Part shown: positions 10,077-17,907 of the stretch, piece after piece
Layout: each line of letters begins with the position of its first letter
Numbering within the stretch: the stretch's first letter is position 1
Translations under genes and position numbers: made by a program
Notes under the pieces: model-generated
What the model saw: only the letters and a program-made list of their open reading frames with translations
What the model was told of the DNA's origin: nothing
Database searches by the model: none
DNA from: Campylobacteraceae bacterium
Lineage (GTDB): Bacteria; Campylobacterota; Campylobacteria; Campylobacterales; Sulfurovaceae
DNA: 32,954 nt
Assembly (NCBI GenBank): GCA_027036015.1
Contig: JALVTH010000041.1
Coordinates: forward strand, 1-32,954
Direction of reading: 5' to 3'

Positions 10077-10082
10077 ATTTTA
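10077..10082 (-). promoter_or_regulatory. Candidate -10 box for alaS
   Basis: TAAAAT on the minus strand inside GATAAAATTAC, about 30 nt ahead of the alaS ATG and after a run of six T's. It would let alaS be transcribed separately from the hairpin-bearing RNA upstream. No good -35 is seen, as is usual in this phylum. Confidence 0.35.
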
Positions 10083-10105
10083 TCAAAAAAGTGTTAAATA
10101 GGGAT

Positions 10106-10128
10106 TAATAAAGGCTCAAAATGAGCCT
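10106..10128 (-). terminator. Weak intrinsic terminator or attenuator hairpin between murG and alaS
   Basis: A perfect inverted repeat, AGGCTCA and TGAGCCT with a 3-nt loop, followed on the minus strand by TTATTAAT. The stem is good but the T-tract is interrupted, so termination may be partial. On the plus strand it is followed by A's and cannot terminate. Confidence 0.45.
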
Positions 10129-10166
10129 AAGAAAAAAGGAGAGGATGAAACGCGTAGTAGGAGGTA
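10106..10166 (-). ncRNA. Candidate small RNA or alaS leader with anti-Shine-Dalgarno tracts
   Basis: On the minus strand a consensus TATAAT (10178-10173) would start an RNA near 10166. The RNA contains ACCTCCT (complement of 10159-10165) and CCTCTCCTT (complement of 10136-10144), both complementary to ribosome-binding sites. It then ends in a perfect 7-bp hairpin (AGGCTCA, loop TTT, TGAGCCT at 10128-10112) and a short T-rich stretch. This layout fits a roughly 60-nt small RNA, but it could equally be a 5' leader of alaS or the 3' end of the murG transcript. A 15-codon reading frame (10174-10127) overlaps it and its stop codon sits at the base of the hairpin. Confidence 0.35.
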
Positions 10167-10199
10167 GAATGCATTATAATCATATCTTTTTTTTGTGCA

Positions 10200-11213
10200 C
10201 TATTTGTGGAGCTTCTCAAGGAGTGCAGCAAGTTCTTTTGATCCATTTGGAGAGTTGAGTTTTAAGAGTTTTTTACTCATTTTTTTTAAATTAATATTAT
10301 CTAAAATTTCTAATACTCTTTCTACTTTTAATTCATTTTCTCTTAATAAATAAGCCGCTTGTTGTTCTACTAAAAATTTTGCATTGTAATATTGATGATC
10401 ACTTGTAGCATATGGATATGGCACAAAAAGCGTTGGAAGAGCATTTGCTACAAGCTCCCACAAAGTGGAAGCCCCAGCTCTTGCAATAGCAAAATCAGCT
10501 CTGCTCATAATTACTGCCATCTCCTTGCTAAAACCAAAAACTTCTGCCTCAATACTTAATTTCTCATACTCTTTTTTTACCCATTCAAGATGCTTTTGCC
10601 CAGCTTGATGAATAATCTTAATACCTCTTTTTTGAAGATGTGGAGCTAACTTAAGAGCAAATTCATTGAGGCTCTTTGCACCTTGTGAACCCCCACTAAT
10701 TAAAATAGTAATAAGCTTGTTTCTTACTCTTGCTGTATCAAAAAAAATCTTTTTGGTTGCATAAGCTTTTATTGGCGAAGTAGGATCGTAACTTGAGATA
10801 AAGTATTTTGCAAAGGGGCGTAATAGCTTATTTAAACTTCCAACAGCTGCATTTTGTTCATGAATGACAAGAGGAATTTTTAGTAAAATTGCAGCAATTG
10901 CAGCTGGAGCTGCAGAATACCCTCCAACGCTAAAGACTACTTTGGCATTTTCCTTTTTTAAAATCTCTTTTGCTTCCCATGCTTGTTTAAAAATTTGTAA
11001 AAGAGCAAAAATTTTAGTAATTCCACCTTTATTCATCACCCCTTGAGAATCTAAAAAATAGGTAGCTTTAAAACTTTTATCTCCTTCAAACCAAGCTCTA
11101 TCTTGCCCTCTTGTCGAACCAATATAGACTAAATCACTTTTTAAATACTCTTTTATAGCAGCTATAATTGCCAAGTGCCCGCCCGTTCCTCCACCAGTTA
11201 AAACAATACTCAT
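10200..11213 (-). CDS. murG: UDP-GlcNAc:undecaprenyl-PP-MurNAc-pentapeptide GlcNAc transferase
   Basis: A 337-residue GT28 glycosyltransferase that converts lipid I to lipid II on the inner face of the membrane. The N-terminal glycine-rich loop GGGTGGHL and the second-domain segment ISGGSQGAKSLNEF are the donor and lipid-phosphate loops of MurG. ARAGASTLWEL and PYPYATSDHQYYNA match the family's UDP-GlcNAc site. The ATG lies 4 bp inside the end of ftsW (ATGA), so the two are coupled. ftsW-murG is a classic dcw pair, retained here although the rest of the cluster is absent. Confidence 0.96.
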   Translation of the reverse strand: MSIVLTGGGTGGHLAIIAAIKEYLKSDLVYIGSTRGQDRAWFEGDKSFKATYFLDSQGVMNKGGITKIFALLQIFKQAWEAKEILKKENAKVVFSVGGYSAAPAAIAAILLKIPLVIHEQNAAVGSLNKLLRPFAKYFISSYDPTSPIKAYATKKIFFDTARVRNKLITILISGGSQGAKSLNEFALKLAPHLQKRGIKIIHQAGQKHLEWVKKEYEKLSIEAEVFGFSKEMAVIMSRADFAIARAGASTLWELVANALPTLFVPYPYATSDHQYYNAKFLVEQQAAYLLRENELKVERVLEILDNINLKKMSKKLLKLNSPNGSKELAALLEKLHK

Positions 11214-12382
11214 ACTTTTACCTTTCTTGAAAGCATCAAAACCATTGCAACAGCCAAAGAAGAAGCAATGGTTTGTGATCCTCCATAACTTAAAAATGGA
11301 ACAGCAATTCCTTTAATTGGAATAATTCCAGTAATTCCAAAAGCATTAATAATAAATTCTAAAAAAAGTACTATTCCCACCCCATAGACAAAAAACTTCT
11401 CACTTATATCTTTTAGTTTTGAACCAATCCAAAAAATACGATAAATAATAAAAAGTAACAGTCCAACTACAACCACTAACCCTAAAAATCCTATCTCTTC
11501 ACTGAGTCCAGATAAAACAAAATCGGTATGCACTTCACTTAAATATCCAAGTTTAAATTGTCCCTCACCCAAGCCTTGACCTAAAATTCCTCCATTGTGA
11601 ATGGCATAACGCGAATTAATAATATGAAGAGGCACTGTTGTATCGGTTACTTTAAGTTTATTTGCCAAAGAATCTGGCAAAATAGATAAAATGCTATCTT
11701 GCACTCCTACCCACCAACCTTTAAATCTAGCAACTCTGTGACTTGCAATTTTAATAAGAGTTATAAGTGCTACGATAAATAAAACCACCATGACACTAAA
11801 AAATCCTCTTGAAAGCCCAGCTAAATAAAAAAGAGCAAAAAGCACACCTATTAAAACTACTACTTGCCCTAAATCTTTTTGCCCTATTGCAATAAAGCCA
11901 GCCGCAAAAGCTAAAAGTAAAAAATATGGCATAACAACACCAATTTCTTGAAAGAAACTATGTTTATTTTGCAAAAGTTCATATTTTCTTGCCAAAGACC
12001 ATGAAATAAAAAAAACAAAACCATATTTAAAAAACTCTGTTGGAGCAAGAGAGATTGGCCCAAATCTTATCCATCTTTTAGCACCTAAAACTGCATGCAC
12101 CATTGAATGAGGCAAAAAAAGCATAACAACAATTGCAAGCAGTGAAACGAAAAATAGTAAAAATCCAAGAGGTTTAAAAACGTTATATGGATTCATTCTC
12201 CCAATAACAAGCAAAATTATTAAAGAAATAAAAACAGCAATAGTTTGTTTTTTAATAAAATCAAAATGACTCGCACCAAAATAGATAGTTGGAAAAAGCG
12301 ACAAAGAAAAAACCGCAACAATAGAGAAAAAAAGTAAAGCTATAGTTGCTATTAACAGTGCATTATCATTTCGATACATCAA
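11210..12382 (-). CDS. ftsW: SEDS-family cell division protein FtsW (peptidoglycan glycosyltransferase)
   Basis: A 390-residue protein with about ten membrane segments. It shows GAKRWIRFGPISLAPTEFFK and, near the end, GIIPIKGIAVPFLSYGGSQ, the signature of FtsW/RodA/SpoVE. The large periplasmic loop runs from about residue 220 to 270. Pairing with murG and divergence from an FtsI-type transpeptidase argue for FtsW rather than RodA: FtsW with FtsI forms the septal synthase. Two adjacent Met codons (12382 and 12379) are both possible starts, and GAGGG lies about 6 nt upstream of the first. A TATTAT-like -10 (12412-12407 on the minus strand) lies in the 100-bp divergent gap. Confidence 0.9.
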   Translation of the reverse strand: MMYRNDNALLIATIALLFFSIVAVFSLSLFPTIYFGASHFDFIKKQTIAVFISLIILLVIGRMNPYNVFKPLGFLLFFVSLLAIVVMLFLPHSMVHAVLGAKRWIRFGPISLAPTEFFKYGFVFFISWSLARKYELLQNKHSFFQEIGVVMPYFLLLAFAAGFIAIGQKDLGQVVVLIGVLFALFYLAGLSRGFFSVMVVLFIVALITLIKIASHRVARFKGWWVGVQDSILSILPDSLANKLKVTDTTVPLHIINSRYAIHNGGILGQGLGEGQFKLGYLSEVHTDFVLSGLSEEIGFLGLVVVVGLLLFIIYRIFWIGSKLKDISEKFFVYGVGIVLFLEFIINAFGITGIIPIKGIAVPFLSYGGSQTIASSLAVAMVLMLSRKVKV

Positions 12383-12482
12383 ACCCTCAATAAAAACTTT
12401 TTTATAATAATACCTATTTTTTTATTAATTAGTATCAAAATAGTAATAAATTTTATGTTAATATTACGCATTGCAATAAACT

Positions 12483-14468
12483 TTGAGACGAAAGAAAGAA
12501 AAATTGCTTGCAAAAAAAGTTAAATTTATAAAAATTATTATTTTTATTTTAAGCACTATTTTTTTCCTTAAAGTGCTCTATCTTATTTTTGCGCACATTC
12601 ATATGCCTCCAAAAAGAAAAGAGATAAAAGATAGAGCCTTAAGAGGAAGCATTATCTCAAGTGATGGCTATATTATTAGCCGTTCTATCAAAAAATGGAG
12701 TGCTTCTATTCATACAGCTTATTTAGACCCAAAAAAAAAGGATTTTTTCTTAACGCTTTTTAGTATCTATACTAATATTCCCAAAAAAGAATTAGAAAAA
12801 AAGTTTTTTACCAAAGATGGCAAAAAGAAAAAAGGCTGGATAACTTTAGCCAAAGATTTAGATGCAAAAACTGTTATTTTTTTAAAGGATTTAAAATATA
12901 AACTCAATCGTTTCAAAGTTTTTCGCTCTCCTGGTATTAATAAAAACTTCTATTATGGCTTAACGCTAACTCCAACTGGCGAGGCAAGAGAATATCCATT
13001 ACACGAAACACTTTCCCCAATTTTAGGTTATACGCGCAATAAAGAAGAAAACCATTATACAAAAATCGTAGGTTTTAATGGTATTGAGAAGTATTACGAT
13101 AAATATCTCAACGATAAAATTGATGGATATATTAGTGGTAAAAGAGATGTCATTGGCAATATCATTTTTGATAAGAGTGTTCAATTTAAGCAAAAAGAAA
13201 ATGGATATAACCTTGTTTTAAACATTTCACTTAAACTTCAAAAGACGCTTGATGTTATTTTAGATAGCTATAAAGAAAAACTTCACGCAAAAGAGATTAT
13301 TGCAGCTGTTATGCGAAGTGAAGATAGCAAAATTATTGCTATGACTTCAAGTAATCGCTATGATCCACTCCATATTAAACCTGATGAAATAGAAAATTTA
13401 CAACCTAAAATGATAAGCTATCCTTATGAGCCAGGCTCCGTTTTAAAGCCAATTACTTATGCCATTGCTTTAGAAAAAGGAATTATCACTCCACAAACTG
13501 TTTTCCCAACTTTTAATGGGAAAATGCACGTTGGCGGTTTTACAATTACTGATGACGAACCTTTTAGCTCTTTAAGCGCACTTGATATTATCGTGCACTC
13601 TTCTAACATTGGAATAAGCCAAATTGCTTGGAAAATTGGAAGAAAAGATTTTAAAGATGGCTTACTTCGCTTTGGCTTAGGAGCGCAAAAAAGTGGTATA
13701 GATATCGGAAACGAACAAGTAGGCAAAATCTATTCTTTAGCAAAACTTCGCTATAAAACCAATTTTGCTACAACTGCGTATGGATACGGAATTCACGCTA
13801 CTTTTGCTCAGCTTTTAAAAGCTTATAATTGTTTTAATAACGATGGATACTCCTTGCCTCCAAGAGTCGTAAATTATCTTACAAAGCCAAATAGTAATAA
13901 AAAGTTTTTTGTAAAAAAAGATTATAAAGCTATTCATCCAATCTCGGCTCAAACGGCACAAATCGTTAAAGATACACTCAAAGAAGTCGTTAAGAGAGGA
14001 ACTGGGAGTGCAGCGAAAATTGAAGGTTTAGAAATTGGGGGAAAAACTGGAACTGCTATGATATATGAAAATGGAAAATATCAAAAGGAGTATCACGCAA
14101 GCTTTTATGGTTTTGCAAACGATAAATACAACCATCGCTATACAATAGGCGTTTTAGTTATTCGCCCAGACTATCAGCATCACTTTGCTTCACAATCTGC
14201 CGTGCCTGTTTTTAAAGAGATCGTCAATGCTCTCATTGATAATAAACTACTCAAACCAGATCTTTCATACCAAAAACAAAAAGAAAAAGAAGAGCTTGAG
14301 CGCCAAAAAGAGGAAAAAATCAAAGAAATTCAACGCCAAAAAGCAAAAGAGATTAAAGAAAAACTACGAAAAGAGCGTGAAAAAATTAGAAAAGAAGAAC
14401 TAAAAAAAGCAAAATCCCACCCCCACTTTATTCCCTCTCCTTCTGCAAATGAACCTGATCTTTTTTAA
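12483..14468 (+). CDS. ftsI: Class B penicillin-binding protein, FtsI/PBP3-like
   Basis: A 661-residue monofunctional transpeptidase. A membrane anchor lies at about residues 17-37, after a basic N-terminus. [15 protein letters not shown] is the start of the PBP dimerisation domain. The penicillin-binding motifs are SVLK at 319-322 (in YEPGSVLKP), SSN at 373-375 and KTG at 521-523. A Lys/Glu-rich, probably helical tail (about 595-650) follows the catalytic domain and is longer than usual. The start is a TTG directly after an in-frame TAA; the first ATG is beyond the anchor and would delete it. No clear ribosome site is seen. Divergence from ftsW supports FtsI. The stop overlaps that of the convergent panC. 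Confidence 0.88.
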   Translation: MRRKKEKLLAKKVKFIKIIIFILSTIFFLKVLYLIFAHIHMPPKRKEIKDRALRGSIISSDGYIISRSIKKWSASIHTAYLDPKKKDFFLTLFSIYTNIPKKELEKKFFTKDGKKKKGWITLAKDLDAKTVIFLKDLKYKLNRFKVFRSPGINKNFYYGLTLTPTGEAREYPLHETLSPILGYTRNKEENHYTKIVGFNGIEKYYDKYLNDKIDGYISGKRDVIGNIIFDKSVQFKQKENGYNLVLNISLKLQKTLDVILDSYKEKLHAKEIIAAVMRSEDSKIIAMTSSNRYDPLHIKPDEIENLQPKMISYPYEPGSVLKPITYAIALEKGIITPQTVFPTFNGKMHVGGFTITDDEPFSSLSALDIIVHSSNIGISQIAWKIGRKDFKDGLLRFGLGAQKSGIDIGNEQVGKIYSLAKLRYKTNFATTAYGYGIHATFAQLLKAYNCFNNDGYSLPPRVVNYLTKPNSNKKFFVKKDYKAIHPISAQTAQIVKDTLKEVVKRGTGSAAKIEGLEIGGKTGTAMIYENGKYQKEYHASFYGFANDKYNHRYTIGVLVIRPDYQHHFASQSAVPVFKEIVNALIDNKLLKPDLSYQKQKEKEELERQKEEKIKEIQRQKAKEIKEKLRKEREKIRKEELKKAKSHPHFIPSPSANEPDLF

Positions 14469-15292
14469 ATCCAAATATTATCTATAAGCCTTGTAGTGCC
14501 TACATAGGCAGCTACCAATATAATAGTATTGCCAATTTCTACTTGTTCTATTTCTTCGAAAGCTCTATTTACAATTGCTACATAATCAAGCTTATCAACA
14601 CTTTTTAAAAGCTCTTTTTCCATCGCTTCTTTAATTGCTTTAACATTCAAGATTCCTTTTGCAACCATGTTTGCTCCAAGTTTTAGAGCTTGGCTTAGAC
14701 TAAGCGCTCTTTTTTTCTCTTCCTTGCTTAAATAAGCATTTCTACTACTAAGTGCTAAACCATTTTCATCTCTTACGATTTCACAAGGAATAATTTCTAC
14801 ATCTAAAAAATAATCATGTACCATTTGAGTAATTAAGGCAAGCTGTTGAGCATCTTTTTTTCCAAAATAGGCTCGATTTGGAGTAGTAATATTAAAAAGT
14901 TTCATAACAATTTGCAAAACGCCATCAAAATGCCCCGGTCTTTTTGCACCTTCTAAAATATAACCTCTAATTTGTGGCGCTAAAATTTTAAGCTCATCTT
15001 TAAAGTAAATTGAATTTATCGTTGGCATAAAAAGAATATCAACCCCTGCTCTTTTGCAAATTTCAATATCTGCTTGCTCTTTTCTTGGATATTTATCTAA
15101 ATCTTCACCTTCTAAAAATTGAGTAGGATTAACAAAAATAGAAACGATTACAAAATCATTTTCTTCTCTTGCTCTTTTTATTAAACTTAAATGACCATCA
15201 TGCAAAGCACCCATTGTAGGCACAAAACCAACACTTCCTTTAAGATTTTTTCTTATCTTTTTTAATTCTTTAGCATCTTTGATAATTTCCAT
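14465..15292 (-). CDS. panC: Pantothenate synthetase
   Basis: Joins pantoate and beta-alanine with ATP in coenzyme A synthesis. It shows [15 protein letters not shown] (the HIGH-like nucleotide motif), [27 protein letters not shown] and [10 protein letters not shown], all canonical. The ATG at 15292 has AAGG about 9 nt upstream and gives 275 residues; a TTG 18 bp upstream is a less likely start. The gene is convergent with ftsI, their stop codons overlapping by 3 bp, and divergent from prfB. No panB or panD is in the window. Confidence 0.95.
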   Translation of the reverse strand: MEIIKDAKELKKIRKNLKGSVGFVPTMGALHDGHLSLIKRAREENDFVIVSIFVNPTQFLEGEDLDKYPRKEQADIEICKRAGVDILFMPTINSIYFKDELKILAPQIRGYILEGAKRPGHFDGVLQIVMKLFNITTPNRAYFGKKDAQQLALITQMVHDYFLDVEIIPCEIVRDENGLALSSRNAYLSKEEKKRALSLSQALKLGANMVAKGILNVKAIKEAMEKELLKSVDKLDYVAIVNRAFEEIEQVEIGNTIILVAAYVGTTRLIDNIWI

Positions 15293-15318
15293 TGTGCTAC
15301 CTTTTGGCAAAAATTTGC

Positions 15319-15324
15319 TACAAT
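15319..15324 (+). promoter_or_regulatory. Candidate -10 box for prfB
   Basis: TACAAT within TTTGCTACAATC, about 30 nt before the prfB ATG, which has a good AGGAAGAG ribosome site. The overlapping minus-strand TATGAT (15328-15323) could serve panC, so the 62-bp divergent gap may hold two face-to-face promoters. Confidence 0.45.
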
Positions 15325-15354
15325 CATATCAAAAAAATACTATAGGAAGAGTCG

Positions 15355-16467
15355 ATGGACGCATATGAATATGGCGAATTATTAAAAACGTTACAAAAAA
15401 AAATGGAAAATATCACATCAATAACACAACCGCAAAAATTACAAAAGCGCCTCAAAGAGATAGAAGCAATGCAACAAGACCCAAACTTTTGGTCTGATGC
15501 AAAAAATGCGGCTAAAATTTCCCAAGAAAAAACAAAATTAGAAAATATTTTAAAAGCTTACAATCTGGCAAAAGATGCATTAGAAGATGCAAAAGAGTAT
15601 TTTGAACTTGCAAAAGCAGAAAATGATGAAGAGACACTTGAAATGCTCTTTGAAGAAGCACCAAATTTAAAAGAAGAGATTCAAAAATTTGAAATTCAAA
15701 CAATGTTAAGTGGAGAACATGATAGTAAAAATGCAATTATAACCATACATCCAGGAGCTGGAGGGACAGAAAGCCAAGATTGGGCAAGCATTCTTTATAG
15801 AATGTATCTTCGATGGGCAGAGCGCCACGGCTTTAAAGTAGAGGTGTTAGATTATCAACCAGGAGAAGAAGCTGGAATTAAAGATGTCTCATTTATTATT
15901 AAAGGCGAAAATGCTTATGGCTATTTAAAAGTAGAAAATGGAATTCATCGCCTTGTTCGCATCTCTCCTTTTGATTCAAATGCAAGACGCCATACTTCTT
16001 TTGCTTCAGTTATGGTATCGCCAGAAATTGACGATGATATTGAAATAGAAATTGAAGAAAAAGATATTAGAATTGATACCTATCGCGCAAGTGGGGCGGG
16101 AGGACAACACGTTAATAAAACTGAAAGTGCCATTCGAATTACTCATATTCCAACTGGAATCGTCGTCCAATGCCAAAACGACAGAAGCCAACATAAAAAT
16201 AAAGCTGCTGCAATGAAAATGCTAAAATCGCGCCTTTATGAATATGAAATGGCAAAAAAAAGAGAAAAAGAAGAAAATCTACCAAAAAGCGAAATTGGAT
16301 GGGGACATCAAATTAGATCGTATGTCTTGCAGCCTTATCAGCAAGTAAAAGATAACCGCTCTAATCAAGCCTTTACTAATGTAGAAGCAATTTTAGATGG
16401 AGATTTAGATAAATTGATTGAGGGTGTTTTAATTGCTCAGGCAAATAAAAAGGAACAAAACCAATGA
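15355..16467 (+). CDS. prfB: Peptide chain release factor 2
   Basis: A 370-residue class I release factor that recognises UGA and UAA. The recognition tripeptide SPF is in [14 protein letters not shown], marking RF2 rather than RF1. The catalytic GGQ is in [15 protein letters not shown]. The reading frame is continuous from the ATG, so the autoregulatory +1 frameshift found in E. coli prfB is absent. The downstream sixA start overlaps the stop (ATGA), so the two are cotranscribed. Confidence 0.97.
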   Translation: MDAYEYGELLKTLQKKMENITSITQPQKLQKRLKEIEAMQQDPNFWSDAKNAAKISQEKTKLENILKAYNLAKDALEDAKEYFELAKAENDEETLEMLFEEAPNLKEEIQKFEIQTMLSGEHDSKNAIITIHPGAGGTESQDWASILYRMYLRWAERHGFKVEVLDYQPGEEAGIKDVSFIIKGENAYGYLKVENGIHRLVRISPFDSNARRHTSFASVMVSPEIDDDIEIEIEEKDIRIDTYRASGAGGQHVNKTESAIRITHIPTGIVVQCQNDRSQHKNKAAAMKMLKSRLYEYEMAKKREKEENLPKSEIGWGHQIRSYVLQPYQQVKDNRSNQAFTNVEAILDGDLDKLIEGVLIAQANKKEQNQ

Positions 16468-16955
16468 AAAGACTTTTTTTAATGCGGCATGCTAAATCGG
16501 ACTGGTCAGAAAAAAATATAATTGATTTTGAAAGAGGACTTAATAAAAGAGGCTTTAATGATGCTTTGTTAATGGGAAAAATTTTAAAACATAAAAATGT
16601 CAACTATGATTATATTTTAAGCTCAGCTGCTATTCGAGCGCAACTTACAGCTCAAATTGTTGGAGCTGTTTGTCAATATGACATTGATAAGATAGAGTAT
16701 TCAAAAAAACTCTATTTGTGTGAAGTTAATGAGCTTTTAAGTACAATTAAAAATTTACCAAATGATGTAAATTCTGTTTTATTAACCAATCACAATCCAA
16801 CTTGCGAAGAGTTTATGTATTATTTAGGCTTTAGCATCGAAAAGTTTCCTACATCTGCAGTTGCTATTTTAAAATTTCAAACTCAAACTTGGAAAGAAGC
16901 TTTTCAAAATAATTTCTTTTTAGAAGAGTTTCTCTATCCAAAACTCTTTAAATAA
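16464..16955 (+). CDS. sixA: SixA-like phosphohistidine phosphatase (histidine phosphatase superfamily)
   Basis: A 163-residue protein starting with [11 protein letters not shown], the RHG-type catalytic motif (Arg8, His9). [11 protein letters not shown] and the second-half [12 protein letters not shown], with the second active-site histidine, match SixA. SixA family members remove phosphate from histidine-phosphorylated proteins such as the phosphotransferase component NPr or HPt domains; the target here is unknown. It overlaps prfB by 4 bp. Immediately after its stop begins the heptamer array that separates it from the convergent aroE. Confidence 0.8.
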   Translation: MKRLFLMRHAKSDWSEKNIIDFERGLNKRGFNDALLMGKILKHKNVNYDYILSSAAIRAQLTAQIVGAVCQYDIDKIEYSKKLYLCEVNELLSTIKNLPNDVNSVLLTNHNPTCEEFMYYLGFSIEKFPTSAVAILKFQTQTWKEAFQNNFFLEEFLYPKLFK

Positions 16956-16964
16956 CTCTTTTTT

Positions 16965-17027
16965 ACCACTTACTAATCACTAATTACTAATTACTAATTA
17001 CTCATTACTCATTACTCTTCACTCACT
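16965..17027. repeat. Degenerate heptamer tandem array (consensus ACTMATT), aroE 3' side
   Basis: Nine consecutive 7-bp units in strict phase: ACCACTT, ACTAATC, three copies of ACTAATT, two of ACTCATT, ACTCTTC and ACTCACT. The array fills the convergent gap between sixA and aroE and supplies the aroE stop codon (TAG at 17028-17026 on the minus strand). Because the unit is 7 bp long and reads TTAGT or TGAGT on the minus strand, it places stops in all three minus-strand frames. A related array lies on the other side of aroE. Confidence 0.85.
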
Positions 17028-17823
17028 ATTTACTCTCTTCTAATCCTTTTCTCATTGCCTCTTCCACAACTTTTAAATCATATTGGTGATTGGTAAAATA
17101 ATCAAAAGCTAAAACGCCTTGCTGAATAAGCATTTCACTCCCATCCATTCTGGTCAAATCAAATTGCCTTGCCAAAGCTAAAAATGGCGTCTCCTTGCCA
17201 TAAATAATATCAACAACTCCTTTTGCTTTTGCAAAAAGTCTTTTAAGCAACTTTTTAGGTGCTGGTAAATTATTATCTTTTAAACCAGCACTGGTCATAT
17301 TTACAATCAAATCAAATGAATCTTTTTCTAATTCATCCCAAGTAAAAGTGCTAAATCCTTGCTTTTTAAACTCTTCTAATTTTGGAGCACTTCGATTTGT
17401 AATCGTAACTAAAAAACCTTCTTCTTTTAAAAGTGGGGCTACAGCTTTAGCAGTTCCTCCAGCACCTAAAATTAAAATAGAATGAATATTGTCAAATTTT
17501 TTAATTGAACGCAAAAAACCTGGTGCATCAGTATTATATCCCCAAAGTTTTCCATTTTTTAAAACAAGTGTATTCACGGCTCCTACTTTTCTGGCAAAAT
17601 CATCTAAATAATCGCTTGCTTTGTAGGCAGCCTCTTTATGAGGAACAGTAATATTTGCTCCACTTAAATTATTTGCAAAAAATACTTTTCTTAATTTTTT
17701 CCCATCTTCTAAAAGTATTTTAAAATATTCCCCATCAAAGCCAACGGCTCTAAAAGCACTATTGTGCATTAAAGGAGATTTAGAATGCTCCACTGGATTG
17801 CCAAAAATCGCAAATTTTTTCAT
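17026..17823 (-). CDS. aroE: Shikimate dehydrogenase
   Basis: A 265-residue NADP-dependent enzyme reducing 3-dehydroshikimate in the aromatic pathway. It shows FGNPVEHSKSPLMHN (substrate-binding serines), ANITVPHKEAAY with the catalytic lysine, the dinucleotide loop LGAGGTAKAV, TNRSAPK (NADP ribose phosphate) and MTSAGLKDN. Length and motifs are normal. The gene is bracketed by heptamer arrays of the same orientation, the downstream one touching its stop and the upstream one lying 14 bp before its start. The nearest upstream gene is trpE, 75 bp away, a functional neighbour in chorismate metabolism. Confidence 0.96.
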   Translation of the reverse strand: MKKFAIFGNPVEHSKSPLMHNSAFRAVGFDGEYFKILLEDGKKLRKVFFANNLSGANITVPHKEAAYKASDYLDDFARKVGAVNTLVLKNGKLWGYNTDAPGFLRSIKKFDNIHSILILGAGGTAKAVAPLLKEEGFLVTITNRSAPKLEEFKKQGFSTFTWDELEKDSFDLIVNMTSAGLKDNNLPAPKKLLKRLFAKAKGVVDIIYGKETPFLALARQFDLTRMDGSEMLIQQGVLAFDYFTNHQYDLKVVEEAMRKGLEESK

Positions 17824-17837
17824 TTAACTCCACCCTA

Positions 17838-17907
17838 ACTCATCACTATTTACTAATTCCCAATCACAAATCACTCATCACTACTTACTCTTTATTTATC
17901 ACTTTTC
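17838..17907. repeat. Degenerate heptamer tandem array, aroE 5' side
   Basis: Ten units in 7-bp phase between aroE and trpE: ACTCATC, ACTATTT, ACTAATT, CCCAATC, ACAAATC, ACTCATC, ACTACTT, ACTCTTT, ATTTATC and ACTTTTC. It is the same family and orientation as the array at 16965-17027 but more diverged. It runs a few bases into the trpE 3' end and contains the trpE stop codon (TGA at 17901-17899 on the minus strand). It occupies the whole leader of aroE, leaving little room for a promoter or a normal ribosome site. Confidence 0.75.

Noticed and set aside
16965-17907. Repeat arrays as a CRISPR
   Set aside because: Units are 7 bp and contiguous without spacers, and no cas genes are near.
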